A stretch of 50,202 bases of DNA from Mycolicibacter algericus DSM 45454 (GTDB taxonomy: Bacteria > Actinomycetota > Actinomycetes > Mycobacteriales > Mycobacteriaceae): assembly GCF_002086455.1 (NCBI RefSeq), contig NZ_MVHC01000026.1, positions 1 to 50,202 of the forward strand, in the 5' to 3' direction. The stretch's first letter is position 1. The number at the start of each line of letters is the position of its first letter. The notes under the pieces were generated by a model, which had not been told where the DNA came from, made no database searches, and worked only from the letters and a program-made list of their open reading frames with translations. This document shows positions 49,837 to 50,202 of the stretch, in pieces. The translations under genes and the position numbers were made by a program.

Positions 49837-50202
49837 TCAGTTTGCCGGCGGGTTCACCCAACGCTCCACCCCGCCGTGGCGCGAGCAGGAACCGCTGCGG
49901 CGCTTACTGAATGAATAGGTGCCGTCGCGGCAGACGGCGCTGGCCCCGGCCGGCGGCGCCACGACCTCGATCGACGTCGCCGGCGGTGCCACGACCTGGA
50001 TCGATGTTGGCGGTGGCGGCACAATCGTCTGGGAGGGCACCGGCGCGGGCGGGGACATCAGCGGAGCCGGCGGCGAGGGAGACTCTGTCACGGTGACGGT
50101 CTGTGTCGGATGCACGGTGGTGGTCGGCGGGGGTGAGACCACGCCGGGGTGCTCATCACCGCTGTCGGCGACCCCGAGCACCCCGGCCACCCCCGCCAGC
50201 AC
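49837..50202 (-). CDS. DUF3761 secreted protein (5' end outside window)
   Basis: 121 codons visible. A Pro/Thr/Val-rich linker (TTTVHPTQTVTVTESPSPPAPL) leads to the C-terminal DUF3761 domain, GASAVCRDGTYSFSKRRSGSCSRHGGVERWVN, with two Cys residues. The frame is open to the window edge, so the true start and the signal peptide are probably beyond it. Function unknown; DUF3761 proteins are typically exported. Confidence 0.8.
   Translation of the reverse strand: MLAGVAGVLGVADSGDEHPGVVSPPPTTTVHPTQTVTVTESPSPPAPLMSPPAPVPSQTIVPPPPTSIQVVAPPATSIEVVAPPAGASAVCRDGTYSFSKRRSGSCSRHGGVERWVNPPAN

Overview
The window comes from a mycobacterium, most likely a fast-growing Mycolicibacterium-type species. The evidence is the high GC content, a single-chain FAS-I of about 3,090 residues with acpS beside it, the M. 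tuberculosis-like order DUF853 ATPase / orn / LdtMt2-type L,D-transpeptidase / DUF3618 / bcp / M20 peptidase / acpS / fas / DUF1906 (the Rv2510c-Rv2525c neighbourhood), DUF732 secreted proteins, a PGRS-type glycine-rich protein, and lprD with its DUF3817 partner (Rv1343c/Rv1342c).

Region 1 (1-23,400) is mostly core chromosome. It holds the tail of an IS630-type transposase, the HerA-like ATPase, orn, tRNA-His with a strong terminator, a secreted cell-wall-type protein behind an MtrA-like direct repeat, ldtB, tRNA-Lys, a secreted HNH nuclease, a secreted mycobacterial protein behind possible IdeR-type boxes, then the bcp-to-fas block, a Tat-exported DUF1906 protein, an MFS transporter and a DUF732 protein.

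Region 2 (23,414-48,394) is an integrative element of about 25 kb in the 3' end of tRNA-Leu(UAG). A 25-bp direct repeat marks both ends. A tyrosine integrase lies next to the intact tRNA, and ATGTGGGGG arm-type repeats lie near both ends. From left to right it carries: an excisionase-like gene with an in-frame amber codon; tiny overlapping ORFs and an XRE regulator; a surface/secretion cargo block (PE-less PGRS protein, two secreted proteins, a membrane Ser/Thr kinase whose outer domains match one of those secreted proteins); a serine recombinase overlapping a family-4-like uracil-DNA glycosylase; a small regulator-like gene with a perfect palindrome at its start; a translationally coupled type I restriction-modification operon (hsdM-hsdS-GIY-YIG-hsdR) followed by two uncharacterised genes; an HTH/DUF2637 pair; and an oppositely oriented, end-to-end overlapping replication operon (excisionase-like HTH, unknown 139-aa protein, tiny membrane protein, prim-pol, SF3-like ATPase). 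No capsid, terminase, FtsK/TraB or relaxase gene is visible. The element therefore looks like a satellite or AICE-derived island, not a complete prophage or conjugative element.

Region 3 (48,455-50,202) is chromosome again. A truncated HTH/LAGLIDADG homing-endonuclease-like gene reads in frame into lprD. The DUF3817 gene follows, then a DUF3761 secreted protein cut by the window edge.

The most unusual material is the kinase/secreted-protein pair that shares two extracytoplasmic domains in opposite order, the palindrome-controlled RM locus, and the apparently immobilised state of the island.
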